64,000 bases of DNA, taken from a virus. Positions 50,747-58,358 of this stretch are shown here, piece after piece. The DNA lies in IMG/VR virus record IMGVR_UViG_3300030333_002570, positions 1 through 64,000 of that record. One strand, given 5' to 3'. The notes beneath the pieces are model-generated. The model was not told where the DNA came from, did no database searches, and saw only the letters and a list, made by a program, of their open reading frames with translations. Position numbers and translations under genes: made by a program. The first letter of the stretch is position 1. Every line of letters starts with the position of its first letter.

Positions 50747-51708
50747 AAGATACGATATTATATGGTGACTGTCGTCAAACATTACCAGCATTTATTGATA
50801 ACGCACAAATGTGTGTTACATCCCCACCTTATTATGGATTGAGAGATTACGGTGGTAAAAGTGAACAAATAGGACAAGAACAAACACCAGAAGAGTATAT
50901 TGAAGAAATGGTAAATGTCTTTAGGTTAGTGAGAGATAACCTTAAAGATGATGGTGTGTTATGGTTAAACATAGGTGACACATATTATAATTATCGAAGT
51001 GATGGTAATTATCCTAAGCAAACTGTTAGTAAGACTAATCAAGATTTACCCTCATTTTCTCCTGCTAGAGGTAACAAATTAGAGGGGTTAAAGAGTAAAG
51101 ATTTGATCGGTATTCCTTGGATGTTAGCATTTGCATTACGAGCAGATGGATGGTACTTAAGGCAAGATATTATATGGCATAAACCTAATCCAATGCCAGA
51201 AAGTGTAAAGGATAGATGCACTAAAGCACATGAATATATCTTCCTATTAAGTAAAAGTAAGAACTATTATTATGACAATGAAAGTATAAAAGAACCTGCT
51301 AAAGATTGGGGAACTAGAGATAGAACTAATGGCAAATATCATAATGAAGGAACAGGATTAACACCTCATTCTGGACTCACTAAATCATATCCAACAAAGA
51401 ATAAACGTAGTGTATGGAGTATAACAAACAAACCATATAAGGGATCACATTTTGCTACTTTCCCACCTGATCTAATTGAACCTTGTATATTAGCAGGTAG
51501 TAGAAAAGGTGATATAGTATTAGATCCATTTATGGGTAGTGGCACGACTGCTATGGTAGCAAAGCAACTAGGACGGTATTATATCGGATGTGAACTGAAC
51601 GAGGACTATCGAGAATTGATAGAAAAACGTGTGACAGTCAACAAAGTGGAGCAAAATGCTTCACATTCTGAAACAAATGGGTTGATTGACCTATTGGGTA
51701 CTGTATAA
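50743..51708 (+). CDS. DNA methyltransferase, beta-type, second copy
   Basis: 321 aa. Motif IV is VTSPPYYGLRDYGG, the AdoMet motif is VLDPFMGSGTTAMVAKQLGR, and the spacer has IIWHKPNPMPESVKDRC. The motif order is of the beta class; TSPPYYGLRDYG is typical of a common phage/bacterial group of N4-cytosine or N6-adenine enzymes. Not closely similar to the one at 47353. The gene end includes a sequence like the promoter cassettes (51629-51649). Confidence 0.93.
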   Translation: MKDTILYGDCRQTLPAFIDNAQMCVTSPPYYGLRDYGGKSEQIGQEQTPEEYIEEMVNVFRLVRDNLKDDGVLWLNIGDTYYNYRSDGNYPKQTVSKTNQDLPSFSPARGNKLEGLKSKDLIGIPWMLAFALRADGWYLRQDIIWHKPNPMPESVKDRCTKAHEYIFLLSKSKNYYYDNESIKEPAKDWGTRDRTNGKYHNEGTGLTPHSGLTKSYPTKNKRSVWSITNKPYKGSHFATFPPDLIEPCILAGSRKGDIVLDPFMGSGTTAMVAKQLGRYYIGCELNEDYRELIEKRVTVNKVEQNASHSETNGLIDLLGTV

Positions 51709-51709
51709 T
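51682..51709 (+). promoter_or_regulatory. Sigma70-type promoter
   Basis: TTGATT (51682-51687), 16 bp and TATAAT (51704-51709) overlap the end of the methyltransferase gene, 27 bases before ATG 51736. Confidence 0.65.
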
Positions 51710-51735
51710 ATGGGGGTAGTCAACTTTCAGCACTT

Positions 51736-52107
51736 ATGCCAGTTAAGTCTCCAACAAGGAAAACCGCAGCAACAGCAGCAACTCCTCGTAAAAGACGCAC
51801 TCGTAAGACAACCGCTTCAACACCTAAAAAGGTTTCTATAAATAAGTCACAATCTGCAAAAGTTATTGTGACTGAAGAACCAAAAGTTGAAGTAAAAGTA
51901 GACACAAAACCTACTCAAATTGCACCACCAAAACCTAATCTTTCTCGTGAAGATTACATTGCTGATATAAAAGCAAGATGGGCAATTCATACCTATGAAG
52001 TTAATGCCCTCGGTGCAGATTTAGTTAAAGGTTATAATCTAGTAACACCATATCTTCAAAAAGGTGTTACTTATGTCAAAGACTCTTACAAGAGAGCATT
52101 TGCATAG
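51736..52107 (+). CDS. Histone-H1-like basic protein, 123 aa
   Basis: The first 60 residues are rich in Lys, Arg, Ala, Thr and Pro (SPTRKTAATAATPRKRRTRK), like eukaryote H1 tails and some bacterial nucleoid proteins. The C-terminal 45 residues form a helical domain (LSREDYIADIKARWAIHTYE). It probably binds DNA or another acidic polymer. A terminator follows. Confidence 0.78.
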   Translation: MPVKSPTRKTAATAATPRKRRTRKTTASTPKKVSINKSQSAKVIVTEEPKVEVKVDTKPTQIAPPKPNLSREDYIADIKARWAIHTYEVNALGADLVKGYNLVTPYLQKGVTYVKDSYKRAFA

Positions 52108-52129
52108 ACCAGATTACAAAGTGTCTACT

Positions 52130-52153
52130 AAGACCCCACAAGGGGTCTTTTTT
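52130..52153 (+). terminator. Intrinsic terminator
   Basis: AAGACCCC (52130-52137) pairs with GGGGTCTT (52142-52149) around ACAA, followed by TTTT. It is preceded by GTGTCTACTA (52121-52130). CCCC to TATATT (52158-52163) is 24 nt, so a cassette-type promoter may overlap. Confidence 0.88.
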
Positions 52154-52166
52154 ATTGTATATTAAA

Positions 52167-52232
52167 AGAGTGGAAGGCAAGGGTGAGCGACCCCAGTGGA
52201 AAATGCTCTTTAAGTCGAACCTCTTCCACACT
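52167..52232 (+). ncRNA. Structured leader of the helicase gene
   Basis: AGAGTGGAAG (52167-52176) pairs with CTTCCACACT (52223-52232), nine of ten positions. Inside, GGGT (52181-52184) pairs with ACCC (52190-52193). A third arm between 52196 and 52222 is not well defined. The element is followed by AAGGAG and the TTG start at 52256. It could be an untranslated regulatory leader. It is too short and lacks an anticodon arm to be a normal tRNA. Confidence 0.5.
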
Positions 52233-52255
52233 CAACATTATTAAGGAGATCGTCT

Positions 52256-53506
52256 TTGACAGACACATTACGACCTCATCAACAACGTGCTTATGATAAA
52301 ATGATTGAGCATGATTGTGGACAAATTGTTATACCTACTGGTGGTGGTAAAACATATATTATGATTGAAGATTGCAAGAGGTTAGTAACAACAACACCAC
52401 GCAATCCTCAGACTATTGTTGTAGTTGCACCACGTATATTACTTGCTAATCAGTTATCAGAAGAGTTTGAATCTGAGATTGATAATGTTAAGATAGCACA
52501 CGTACATTCTGGTGAAACTCATCATTTTAGCACCACAGATTGTAGGGATTTAACACATTGGAATAGCACTAATCCTCAGTATGATAAGTTAATCTTTACC
52601 ACTTATCATTCACTACATAGAGTATTAGATAGTATGGTAAATATTGATAGGATATATTTTGATGAAGCACATAATGGCACTGGTAAAAACTTCTTTAAGC
52701 AGATAAAGAGAGTTGCTAAGTTAAACATAGCAAGATACTTCTTTACTGCTACACCACGCATTTCACGCTCTAAGAATAACATTAGTGCGGAACGTGGTAT
52801 GAACAATGCGGAAATATGGGGTGATATATTAGAACAAACAGCAGCACAAGAGTTAATAGATAGTGGCACTATTTTATTCCCTAAAGTTATACCATTTGAG
52901 ACAGATAGAGAGAGGACTAAGTTAAATGCACATGAAGTAGATAGTGATAACTTAAAGGACATATTGACTAGCATAACTGATACAAACCCTAAGGTACTTG
53001 TGTCTGCTCCAACAACAAGAATACTATGGAATATGCTCTCACAAACTGATATTAAAGATTGGTTAATTGAGCGAGAGTATAACATTATGCACATCACATC
53101 TAAGCATGGTGCTATCATTAATGGTAAGAAAGTTGGTAGAGAAGAGTTCTTCAAGACACTAACATTGTGGGGTAAGGATGATACTAAGAAGATGATAATC
53201 TTCCATTATAGTATACTATCAGAAGGGATAAATGTTCCAGGTTTGACTCATTCAGTTATGCTAAGAAATCTACCTAATATTGAAATGGCACAAACAATAG
53301 GTAGAGTAATTAGAATACATCAAAAGGATGTAGATGATATGAATTCAGGTAAAATACCTGCTGGTGCTTATAACTTATACCATAAAAGTTTTGGTCAAAT
53401 ATGTGTGCCAATATCAGGCAAATATGGTAAAAGAATAGCAGATAGACTACAATCAGTCGTATCGTATATCTTTATAGAGGGTATTCCACCACTTTCATAT
53501 GTTTAG
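52256..53506 (+). CDS. SF2 DNA/RNA helicase, UvsW/DEAD-type
   Basis: 416 aa with Walker A PTGGGKT at residues 27-33, Walker B FDEAHNG, motif III FTATPR and motif VI QTIGRVIRIHQ. The N-terminal LRPHQQRAYDKM is a Q-motif-like element typical of restriction/UvsW-type helicases. The start is TTG 52256 with AAGGAG at 52243-52248. It may act in recombination or branch migration. The stop overlaps the first promoter cassette. Confidence 0.9.
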   Translation: MTDTLRPHQQRAYDKMIEHDCGQIVIPTGGGKTYIMIEDCKRLVTTTPRNPQTIVVVAPRILLANQLSEEFESEIDNVKIAHVHSGETHHFSTTDCRDLTHWNSTNPQYDKLIFTTYHSLHRVLDSMVNIDRIYFDEAHNGTGKNFFKQIKRVAKLNIARYFFTATPRISRSKNNISAERGMNNAEIWGDILEQTAAQELIDSGTILFPKVIPFETDRERTKLNAHEVDSDNLKDILTSITDTNPKVLVSAPTTRILWNMLSQTDIKDWLIEREYNIMHITSKHGAIINGKKVGREEFFKTLTLWGKDDTKKMIIFHYSILSEGINVPGLTHSVMLRNLPNIEMAQTIGRVIRIHQKDVDDMNSGKIPAGAYNLYHKSFGQICVPISGKYGKRIADRLQSVVSYIFIEGIPPLSYV

Positions 53507-53564
53507 TGTGACAGTACAAGTAGTGTCTACTATTTTCCCCATTGTCCCTAAAATCGGTTATTAT
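53505..53564 (+). promoter_or_regulatory. Promoter cassette 1 (GACAGTA-N4-TAGTGTC type)
   Basis: The dyad GACAGTA (53510-53516)-CAAG-TAGTGTC (53521-53527) is followed by TTTTCCCC (CCCC at 53537-53540) and TATTAT (53559-53564). No TTGACA at -35. It begins inside the helicase stop codon and precedes ATG 53594. Confidence 0.65.
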
Positions 53565-53593
53565 ATAAGAGTAAACAAATCACAAGGAGTTTA

Positions 53594-53713
53594 ATGAGCA
53601 CTCTATCACAGCAAATTTACGATCAGTTGGTTAATCCAACACCAGTGATAAAGTATTATTTCCTTACACCTTTTTACAAGCAAACTAACAACAAAAGGAG
53701 GAATTCTAAGTGA
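53594..53713 (+). CDS. Small hypothetical protein, 39 aa
   Basis: It has AAGGAG at 53584-53589. The sequence STLSQQIYDQLVNPTPVIKY is followed by a basic end (KQTNNKRRNSK). The tail of the gene carries AAAGGAGG, the ribosome-binding site for the next GTG start, which it overlaps. Confidence 0.6.
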   Translation: MSTLSQQIYDQLVNPTPVIKYYFLTPFYKQTNNKRRNSK

Positions 53714-53838
53714 GTACATTACATCATGAGAGCATACTTGAAACATTATTTGAAGAAGTATGCGAAGAGTATCCTCAATTTAGCGAGGAACAATGCGAGG
53801 TTATCGCACAACAACGTTTCGAGGATTTATGCCAATGA
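53710..53838 (+). CDS. Small acidic protein, 42 aa
   Basis: GTG start 53710, AAAGGAGG eleven bases upstream. Helical and Glu-rich (LETLFEEVCEEYPQFSEEQC). It shares a TGA/ATG overlap with the next gene. No known family. Confidence 0.6.
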   Translation: MSTLHHESILETLFEEVCEEYPQFSEEQCEVIAQQRFEDLCQ

Positions 53839-54011
53839 ATAATCTTGATTGTCTATCTGAAGTATTAGAAGACTTCTGCACTAAGTATAACTTAGAGTTT
53901 ATGAGTGCAGATGATCTTTTATACGGTGATTCTGAAGGTAAATTAACAAATTACCAGAGAGATTGGTTAAGAAACTATATCTCTATCTGGGACATTATTG
54001 TAAACTACTAA
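53835..54011 (+). CDS. Small acidic protein, 58 aa
   Basis: ATG 53835 overlaps the previous stop; ATG 53829 is an alternative. The sequence NNLDCLSEVLEDFCTKYNLE is followed by NYQRDWLRNYISIWDIIVNY, with a predicted helix pair. Unknown function. Confidence 0.62.
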   Translation: MNNLDCLSEVLEDFCTKYNLEFMSADDLLYGDSEGKLTNYQRDWLRNYISIWDIIVNY

Positions 54012-54021
54012 GGAGGATTTC

Positions 54022-54240
54022 ATGGCAAAAGTTAAAGAATTTACATACTCATTTCGCATCCTATGTGAACATGACGATGCACCAAATCCTGTTCATTTAT
54101 GTGAAGAAATACAGGCATATTTGAACTCTAATTTAGATTATTATAATGAAGAATTAGGTGAGCATGTTAATGCTGAAGTTACAGGATATAGGGTAGAGAT
54201 AGATAAAATGACACCCTATATTGCTCAAGATGAGTATTAA
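54022..54240 (+). CDS. Small hypothetical protein, 72 aa
   Basis: An AAGGAGG ribosome-binding site lies before ATG 54022. The sequence FTYSFRILCEHDDAPNPVHL, then EIQAYLNSNLDYYNEELGEH, suggests a compact alpha/beta fold. No family recognised. Confidence 0.68.
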   Translation: MAKVKEFTYSFRILCEHDDAPNPVHLCEEIQAYLNSNLDYYNEELGEHVNAEVTGYRVEIDKMTPYIAQDEY

Positions 54241-54244
54241 TTAA

Positions 54245-54463
54245 ATGATAACATTACGCATACATGAGAATAACACAGGCACGATAGATTTCGAGTCCGA
54301 AGAACAATTAGAGGCATGGATTGATGCTCCTAATTATAAACAAGTACAGTGGGAATATACAGAGAAAGATGTATTTCATAGGACATATTTTGTAGAACGT
54401 AACACTAACTCTATTAACCCAACTTGCGAGGACATTAGTAATGCCATCTGGAACAAATCGTGA
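54245..54463 (+). CDS. Small hypothetical protein, 72 aa
   Basis: ITLRIHENNTGTIDFESEEQ opens a beta-rich N-terminus; the rest is mixed. It overlaps the following gene by 23 bases in a different frame. Function unknown. Confidence 0.66.
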   Translation: MITLRIHENNTGTIDFESEEQLEAWIDAPNYKQVQWEYTEKDVFHRTYFVERNTNSINPTCEDISNAIWNKS

Positions 54464-54692
54464 TGCTAATCTAATCATCACACCAAAGACTTCAGCATCT
54501 ATTGAATTAAGTTTTGATCAAATTAGCACTCTATTGTATATAATAGAGGGATATTGTCAAGGTGATGATTACAATCAAGACGATCAATTTGCTAGTGATT
54601 GTGATAACTTAATTGAGATATTAGAGCAAGCAAGTGAAACAATACCATTGGATGATGATCCTCTAATTGATGAATTGAATTACTACAAGTAA
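54441..54692 (+). CDS. Small acidic protein, 83 aa
   Basis: After a short polar start it has the helix SIELSFDQISTLLYIIEGYC and an acidic end (IPLDDDPLIDELNYYK). ATG 54441 lies within the previous gene. It ends two bases before cassette 2. Not recognised. Confidence 0.66.
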   Translation: MPSGTNRDANLIITPKTSASIELSFDQISTLLYIIEGYCQGDDYNQDDQFASDCDNLIEILEQASETIPLDDDPLIDELNYYK

Positions 54693-54693
54693 T

Positions 54694-54757
54694 AGTGTGA
54701 CAGTACGATTAGTGTCACACAATTTTCCTATAATGCCTATAAATCGGGTATTATAAT
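54694..54757 (+). promoter_or_regulatory. Promoter cassette 2 (GACAGTA-N4-TAGTGTC type)
   Basis: GACAGTA (54699-54705)-CGAT-TAGTGTC (54710-54716) is followed by TTTTCC (54723-54728) and TATTAT (54749-54754), with TATAAT overlapping at 54752-54757. It precedes ATG 54783. Confidence 0.65.
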
Positions 54758-54782
54758 AGTATAAACAAATTTAAAGGATTTT

Positions 54783-55262
54783 ATGACTGTTGCAACTGCT
54801 GAATTTAGACAAGAACTTCAAGAGAAGTTAGCAGACAATGTATTACTTTGGACTGAGCAGTTATGTGACAATCTTGAGAAGAATTACTTCAATTATCACA
54901 AGAGAATGATAACAAATAACTCTCAAAGATATACAGAGGGTGAGTTATCAGAGTATGCACAATCTCAGTTAGAAAGTATCAACAATGGCACTGCTAATCT
55001 AATGAAGTTTCGTATACAATCAGGTAAAAAGTACTATAAAATTATACAACAAGATTATGACACTTTCCAAGATAGAAATGAATATAGGGATGGAAGTGTT
55101 CACGCATTTGTTGATAAGAAAACAGGTGAAGTTTATAAACCTGCATCATGGAAATCTCCTGCAAAGCATGTAAGATATGATATGAGAATTATCAAACATC
55201 GTGAGTTTTTACATAACTCAGACAACGTAGATTGGGCAGGTGGTTATCTCTATATGAGATAA
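54783..55262 (+). CDS. Conserved phage protein of unknown function, 159 aa
   Basis: A helical N-terminus (REQLxx-type helices such as VLLWTEQLCDNLEKNYFNYH) is followed by a conserved-looking core KYYKIIQQDYDTFQDR and VHAFVDKKTGEVYKPASWKS, then PAKHVRYDMRII. I recall the second motif in many cyanophage proteins but no function. It is transcribed from cassette 2. Confidence 0.75.
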   Translation: MTVATAEFRQELQEKLADNVLLWTEQLCDNLEKNYFNYHKRMITNNSQRYTEGELSEYAQSQLESINNGTANLMKFRIQSGKKYYKIIQQDYDTFQDRNEYRDGSVHAFVDKKTGEVYKPASWKSPAKHVRYDMRIIKHREFLHNSDNVDWAGGYLYMR

Positions 55263-55302
55263 TCTTCTCTCACTAATTATTACTTTTCATTCCCTTATTA
55301 CA

Positions 55303-55680
55303 ATGGCAATTTATTCACAAAAAGCAAATCCTAACGCAACTAATAGTGAATTAGATGCTAAGGTTATTGTTAAACATCCCAACCTAACTTCACTTCAATT
55401 AGATGAAGTTAGAGACCAATATGCAGAGATAGTTCTTGATAGAATGGACTATAAAGATCTAGAGCAATATGTATATGATTCTCTATCAGATTACTACGGT
55501 AAAATGTCACAAACTGAACTAAGAGAACATATCATCGAAATGGAAAATAGTGGTGATCCCACTGATAACTTATTTGATGAATTAGCAGAGAATGTAACAA
55601 TTAGGGATTTGATGAAAGAGAAAGATAGTGACGAAGATAACACTTGTATGCAAACATTTATTCCAGGATTTCATGACTAA
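55303..55680 (+). CDS. Acidic hypothetical protein, 125 aa
   Basis: It contains DEVRDQYAEIVLDRMDYKDL, then EQYVYDSLSDYYGKMSQTEL, probably all-helical. The pI should be low. It overlaps the next gene by eight bases. No family recognised. Confidence 0.7.
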   Translation: MAIYSQKANPNATNSELDAKVIVKHPNLTSLQLDEVRDQYAEIVLDRMDYKDLEQYVYDSLSDYYGKMSQTELREHIIEMENSGDPTDNLFDELAENVTIRDLMKEKDSDEDNTCMQTFIPGFHD

Positions 55681-55852
55681 TTTAATTCAACAATGGTCAC
55701 AAACTTACTTCACTGATTTAACACCAGAGAAGCATCAAACTAATAATAATTGGTTTGAACTTATGCTCTCTATGTTAACACCAGAGGGTGAATTGTATGT
55801 CCCTTGTTTAAACAAATCATTCAACAAATTAGGGGAAGAAATTAATGACTAA
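55673..55852 (+). CDS. Small hypothetical protein, 59 aa
   Basis: NLIQQWSQTYFTDLTPEKHQ begins the protein; WFELMLSMLTPEGELYVPCL follows. ATG 55673 is chosen for the short overlap with the preceding stop. GGGGAAGAAAT near its end serves the next gene. Confidence 0.62.
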   Translation: MTNLIQQWSQTYFTDLTPEKHQTNNNWFELMLSMLTPEGELYVPCLNKSFNKLGEEIND

Positions 55853-56006
55853 CGTCACAAAGTACACTCGTTCAGGTGTTAATGGGAAGTATATTACATG
55901 CCCTAAATGTCAACAATCAAACAAGGTATTTCACTTTAGTTGGAGTGCATTAACCTGTTTATGTTGCAGAGAAAGTATTAACAAACTCGATTGGATTATT
56001 ACCTAA
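55845..56006 (+). CDS. Small zinc-ribbon protein, 53 aa
   Basis: Two cysteine knuckles, TCPKCQQS and TCLCCRES, about 22 residues apart define a zinc ribbon. It is short, basic and probably DNA- or protein-binding. Overlaps the previous gene by eight bases. Confidence 0.75.
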   Translation: MTNVTKYTRSGVNGKYITCPKCQQSNKVFHFSWSALTCLCCRESINKLDWIIT

Positions 56007-56007
56007 A

Positions 56008-56157
56008 ATGACATACTACACAGTCGAAACTGATCTCTTTACTGTTGACTTTAAGGATCAAATTACCTACCTTGAATGTTTACGAACAGCAGCAGATTTA
56101 GGGGTTAATTTAGATCATTATCTTCTTGAATTTCAAATAGAAGATGAAGAGAATTAG
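56008..56157 (+). CDS. Small acidic protein, 49 aa
   Basis: TYYTVETDLFTVDFKDQITY, then CLRTAADLGVNLDHYLLEFQ. It starts one base after the previous stop. Its TAG lies in the beginning of cassette 3. Unknown function. Confidence 0.62.
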   Translation: MTYYTVETDLFTVDFKDQITYLECLRTAADLGVNLDHYLLEFQIEDEEN

Positions 56158-56228
56158 TGTGACAGTGGACAAAGAGGTACAAGGTCGCTTGATTTTTGCC
56201 CCATTTCATGCGATACTATGTATATAAT
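56156..56228 (+). promoter_or_regulatory. Diverged promoter cassette 3
   Basis: AGTGTGACAGT (56156-56166) continues as GGACAAAGAGG, without the right half of the dyad. CCCC (56199-56202) and TATAAT (56223-56228) keep the cassette spacing of 24 nt; TACTAT (56214-56219) is an alternative -10. It precedes ATG 56251. Confidence 0.5.
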
Positions 56229-56250
56229 CAAGTTTTACGAATTTTTCAAT

Positions 56251-56553
56251 ATGTCAAAATCTCTTTTTTCACAGTCCATCAACCTTTGCGATGACTATCT
56301 AGGTTTCGAGTGGTCAAGAGGTGTAGTCACCTCAATGTTTGACACTTACCGCCGTCAAAACGATTTAGATCCAAATCTTTCAATCTACCACTATGGTAAT
56401 GATCGTTTTGAAGTCAAAACTATGGTTTACGATGATTCAAAAGGTTGCATCATCGGTGACGAGATACATATCGGCACTTTTGATAACATCTTCGATGCTG
56501 AAGATTGTGCTGAAACTTATCTCAAAGATCTACTATTAGACCTCGGTGTTTAA
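56251..56553 (+). CDS. Hypothetical protein, 100 aa
   Basis: ATG 56251 is chosen because an upstream ATG at 56218 lies inside the promoter. The sequence INLCDDYLGFEWSRGVVTSM and the acidic end suggest a soluble mixed fold. Downstream 56554-56595 is T-rich with no clear hairpin. Confidence 0.68.
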   Translation: MSKSLFSQSINLCDDYLGFEWSRGVVTSMFDTYRRQNDLDPNLSIYHYGNDRFEVKTMVYDDSKGCIIGDEIHIGTFDNIFDAEDCAETYLKDLLLDLGV

Positions 56554-56595
56554 TATTAGATCTTTTTTCTTGCTCACTATTTTACATTATTTGTT

Positions 56596-56796
56596 ATGCC
56601 ATCTTTCACAGTTAACAACAAAGATTACTCTCACAAAGAGTTAAATAAGATTTACGATTTCTTCACTCAAGATCAATGGGATGTGATAGATCAGGCACTT
56701 GATTGTTATGCTCAATCTGAAAAATATGTTGGAGTTGTAAACGATACAGGCGAAATTAGAGATGCTATGTATCAACTATTAAGGACAGCATACTAA
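56596..56796 (+). CDS. Small hypothetical protein, 66 aa
   Basis: PSFTVNNKDYSHKELNKIYD, then WDVIDQALDCYAQSEKYVGV. A small alpha/beta fold is likely. It is followed directly by cassette 4. No family recognised. Confidence 0.65.
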   Translation: MPSFTVNNKDYSHKELNKIYDFFTQDQWDVIDQALDCYAQSEKYVGVVNDTGEIRDAMYQLLRTAY

Positions 56797-56855
56797 GTGT
56801 GACAGTACATTTAGTGTCCATATTTTTCCCCTAAGTATCAATTTTCCCTTATAAT
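56796..56855 (+). promoter_or_regulatory. Promoter cassette 4 (GACAGTA-N4-TAGTGTC type)
   Basis: GACAGTA (56801-56807)-CATT-TAGTGTC (56812-56818), TTTTTCCCC (CCCC 56828-56831) and TATAAT (56850-56855). Spacing is the same as in cassettes 1 and 2. It precedes ATG 56882. Confidence 0.65.
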
Positions 56856-56881
56856 AAATGTATACCAAACAAAGAGGATTT

Positions 56882-57163
56882 ATGAACAAAACTTCTAAGA
56901 TCATGCAAAGAATCTTACAGGTTGAGAATTTCCAGAATGTAGCATGTGTATGTGCTAATTGGAAAGAATTCACAGAAGAATTAAGCGAGTGGGGTGTATA
57001 TGGGTGTGCTAAGATAGATTTTGATGATGAAGATCTTGACGTTTCATTATTAGATAGATTCATCAAATCTGAAAATGGATATGAAAGAACTGGTGACGAT
57101 TGGAACCTAATTTATAACAATGGTAAAAACCTAGTTAATAACTTTGGGGGTGTATTCGCATGA
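56882..57163 (+). CDS. Hypothetical protein, 93 aa
   Basis: Start ATG 56882 has AGAGGAT upstream. The sequence KIMQRILQVENFQNVACVCA, then EFTEELSEWGVYGCAKIDFD, indicates a mixed fold with three cysteines. Overlaps the next gene by four bases. Confidence 0.68.
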   Translation: MNKTSKIMQRILQVENFQNVACVCANWKEFTEELSEWGVYGCAKIDFDDEDLDVSLLDRFIKSENGYERTGDDWNLIYNNGKNLVNNFGGVFA

Positions 57164-57396
57164 ATAGTTTAAAAGAATTTGTTGACTATGTTTGGTCATT
57201 TTATAATACTGAAGATGGGTTATATCCTATCGATGGTATAACTAGGCAAGACATTTATGATGCCTTTTATGTGTACAAACACAGATTATTACATGCACAA
57301 AATGATAATTACACTTGGGGATATGGTGATAGTTTAGATAGAGAAAGGGTAAGAGATATAATGCTAGAAAATAACAATTTATCCTGGAGGATTTAA
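57160..57396 (+). CDS. Hypothetical protein, 78 aa
   Basis: A helical, Tyr-rich small protein (SLKEFVDYVWSFYNTEDGLY). GGAGG at 57386-57390 within its end serves the next gene. No family known. Confidence 0.66.
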   Translation: MNSLKEFVDYVWSFYNTEDGLYPIDGITRQDIYDAFYVYKHRLLHAQNDNYTWGYGDSLDRERVRDIMLENNNLSWRI

Positions 57397-57397
57397 C

Positions 57398-57652
57398 ATG
57401 TTTAAAAGTGAAGAATTCGGACGTATTTTCTGGGTTGATGATAACTATGATCTGCAATCATGCCCACAAAATGTTGATGGAACAGGTGATTTTGACTGTT
57501 CTGATTATGTCGAAGACTGGACAGATTGGGAGGGGGTTAGTATAAAGAAATTGCTAGGAATTCACAAGGCATGTATACTTAATAAGAAAGATTACGCTGG
57601 TTCATTAACACTTACAGATGCCCATTTTTCAGGACTAAGTAACAATGAATAG
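57398..57652 (+). CDS. Hypothetical protein, 84 aa
   Basis: FKSEEFGRIFWVDDNYDLQS followed by an acidic middle with Cys and Trp (GDFDCSDYVEDWTDWEGVSI). It starts one base after the previous stop. Unknown function. Confidence 0.66.
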   Translation: MFKSEEFGRIFWVDDNYDLQSCPQNVDGTGDFDCSDYVEDWTDWEGVSIKKLLGIHKACILNKKDYAGSLTLTDAHFSGLSNNE

Positions 57653-57659
57653 ATATAAT

Positions 57660-57758
57660 ATGTCTCGCATTATTGTGGATCGCCGCCGATATTTTTCTTA
57701 CAATGAGTATACATTTCCAATTAATTCAATGGAACTTATTAACAACTACTTTCGATAG
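57660..57758 (+). CDS. Tiny hypothetical protein, 32 aa
   Basis: SRIIVDRRRYFSYNEYTFPI is a short basic peptide in a 137-base gap between larger genes. Support comes only from position; it could be spurious. Confidence 0.4.
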   Translation: MSRIIVDRRRYFSYNEYTFPINSMELINNYFR

Positions 57759-57789
57759 TTTACGTTATGAAGAGATAAACAAACCAACT

Positions 57790-57942
57790 ATGACTTACCT
57801 CGATTTGTTACAACAATTAAATGAACTTCCAAAAGAAAAGTTACAACAAACCGTCACAATTTACGACAAAGATTGTGAAGAATACATCCCCACAGATAGC
57901 ACACTATTTGTCAAGAATGACAAGGTACATTTACAAATCTAA
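57790..57942 (+). CDS. Small hypothetical protein, 50 aa
   Basis: TYLDLLQQLNELPKEKLQQT, then YDKDCEEYIPTDSTLFVKND, gives a helix plus beta strands, similar in layout to several short cyanophage ORFs. ATG 57790 gives the compact product. Confidence 0.62.
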   Translation: MTYLDLLQQLNELPKEKLQQTVTIYDKDCEEYIPTDSTLFVKNDKVHLQI

Positions 57943-57963
57943 TTGTTACTCAGGGGCGATAAT

Positions 57964-58221
57964 ATGAGCAAGAAATATGATTTTAAAAAAGGTGAACTTA
58001 TCAGCATAAAAGATGATAAAGGACGGATAAATTTCATAGGAAAAGAATATTTTACGCTTACAACTCATGAGTGGAAAGATGATAACAAACTACATGGAAT
58101 TGCACAGGTTAATGTATTAGTTTTTAGATCAGATTGGGATGATATTGTTTATCATGAACGAGAGAAATTAGAGGGCAATTTGTATAAGTCACAAGAGCAT
58201 AGATACGAGGATGTACAATGA
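57964..58221 (+). CDS. Small hypothetical protein, 85 aa
   Basis: SKKYDFKKGELISIKDDKGR begins a beta-rich, SH3-like pattern. ATG 57964 has CAGGGG upstream. It overlaps the next ORF by four bases. Confidence 0.65.
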   Translation: MSKKYDFKKGELISIKDDKGRINFIGKEYFTLTTHEWKDDNKLHGIAQVNVLVFRSDWDDIVYHEREKLEGNLYKSQEHRYEDVQ

Positions 58222-58358
58222 AACAATTACCAGACGATTACATGCACAAAAATGTTACTCACGGAGAACAGATTAACTACGTCTGGATAACATTAAAGGA
58301 ACTCGTAATTATGCAATGGGAATATATACGAAAAAACAGATTATGGAGGAGTTATTAA
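58218..58358 (+). CDS. Small basic protein, 46 aa
   Basis: KQLPDDYMHKNVTHGEQINY, then a Trp/Arg-rich C-terminus (WEYIRKNRLWRSY). ATG/TGA overlap with the previous gene supports translation. Last gene before a 302-base noncoding gap. Confidence 0.6.
   Translation: MKQLPDDYMHKNVTHGEQINYVWITLKELVIMQWEYIRKNRLWRSY

Noticed and set aside
52167-52232. tRNA-like appearance of the structured element
   Set aside because: The closed part is about 66 nt, with no recognisable anticodon arm or T-loop consensus and no CCA.
52606-53154. 182-codon open frame on the minus strand
   Set aside because: It is opposite the helicase motifs, with a hydrophobic/serine composition typical of reversed coding sequence.
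53505-56855. CRISPR-like array, because of repeats
   Set aside because: The repeats are few, unequally spaced, each in front of a gene, and separated by coding sequence.
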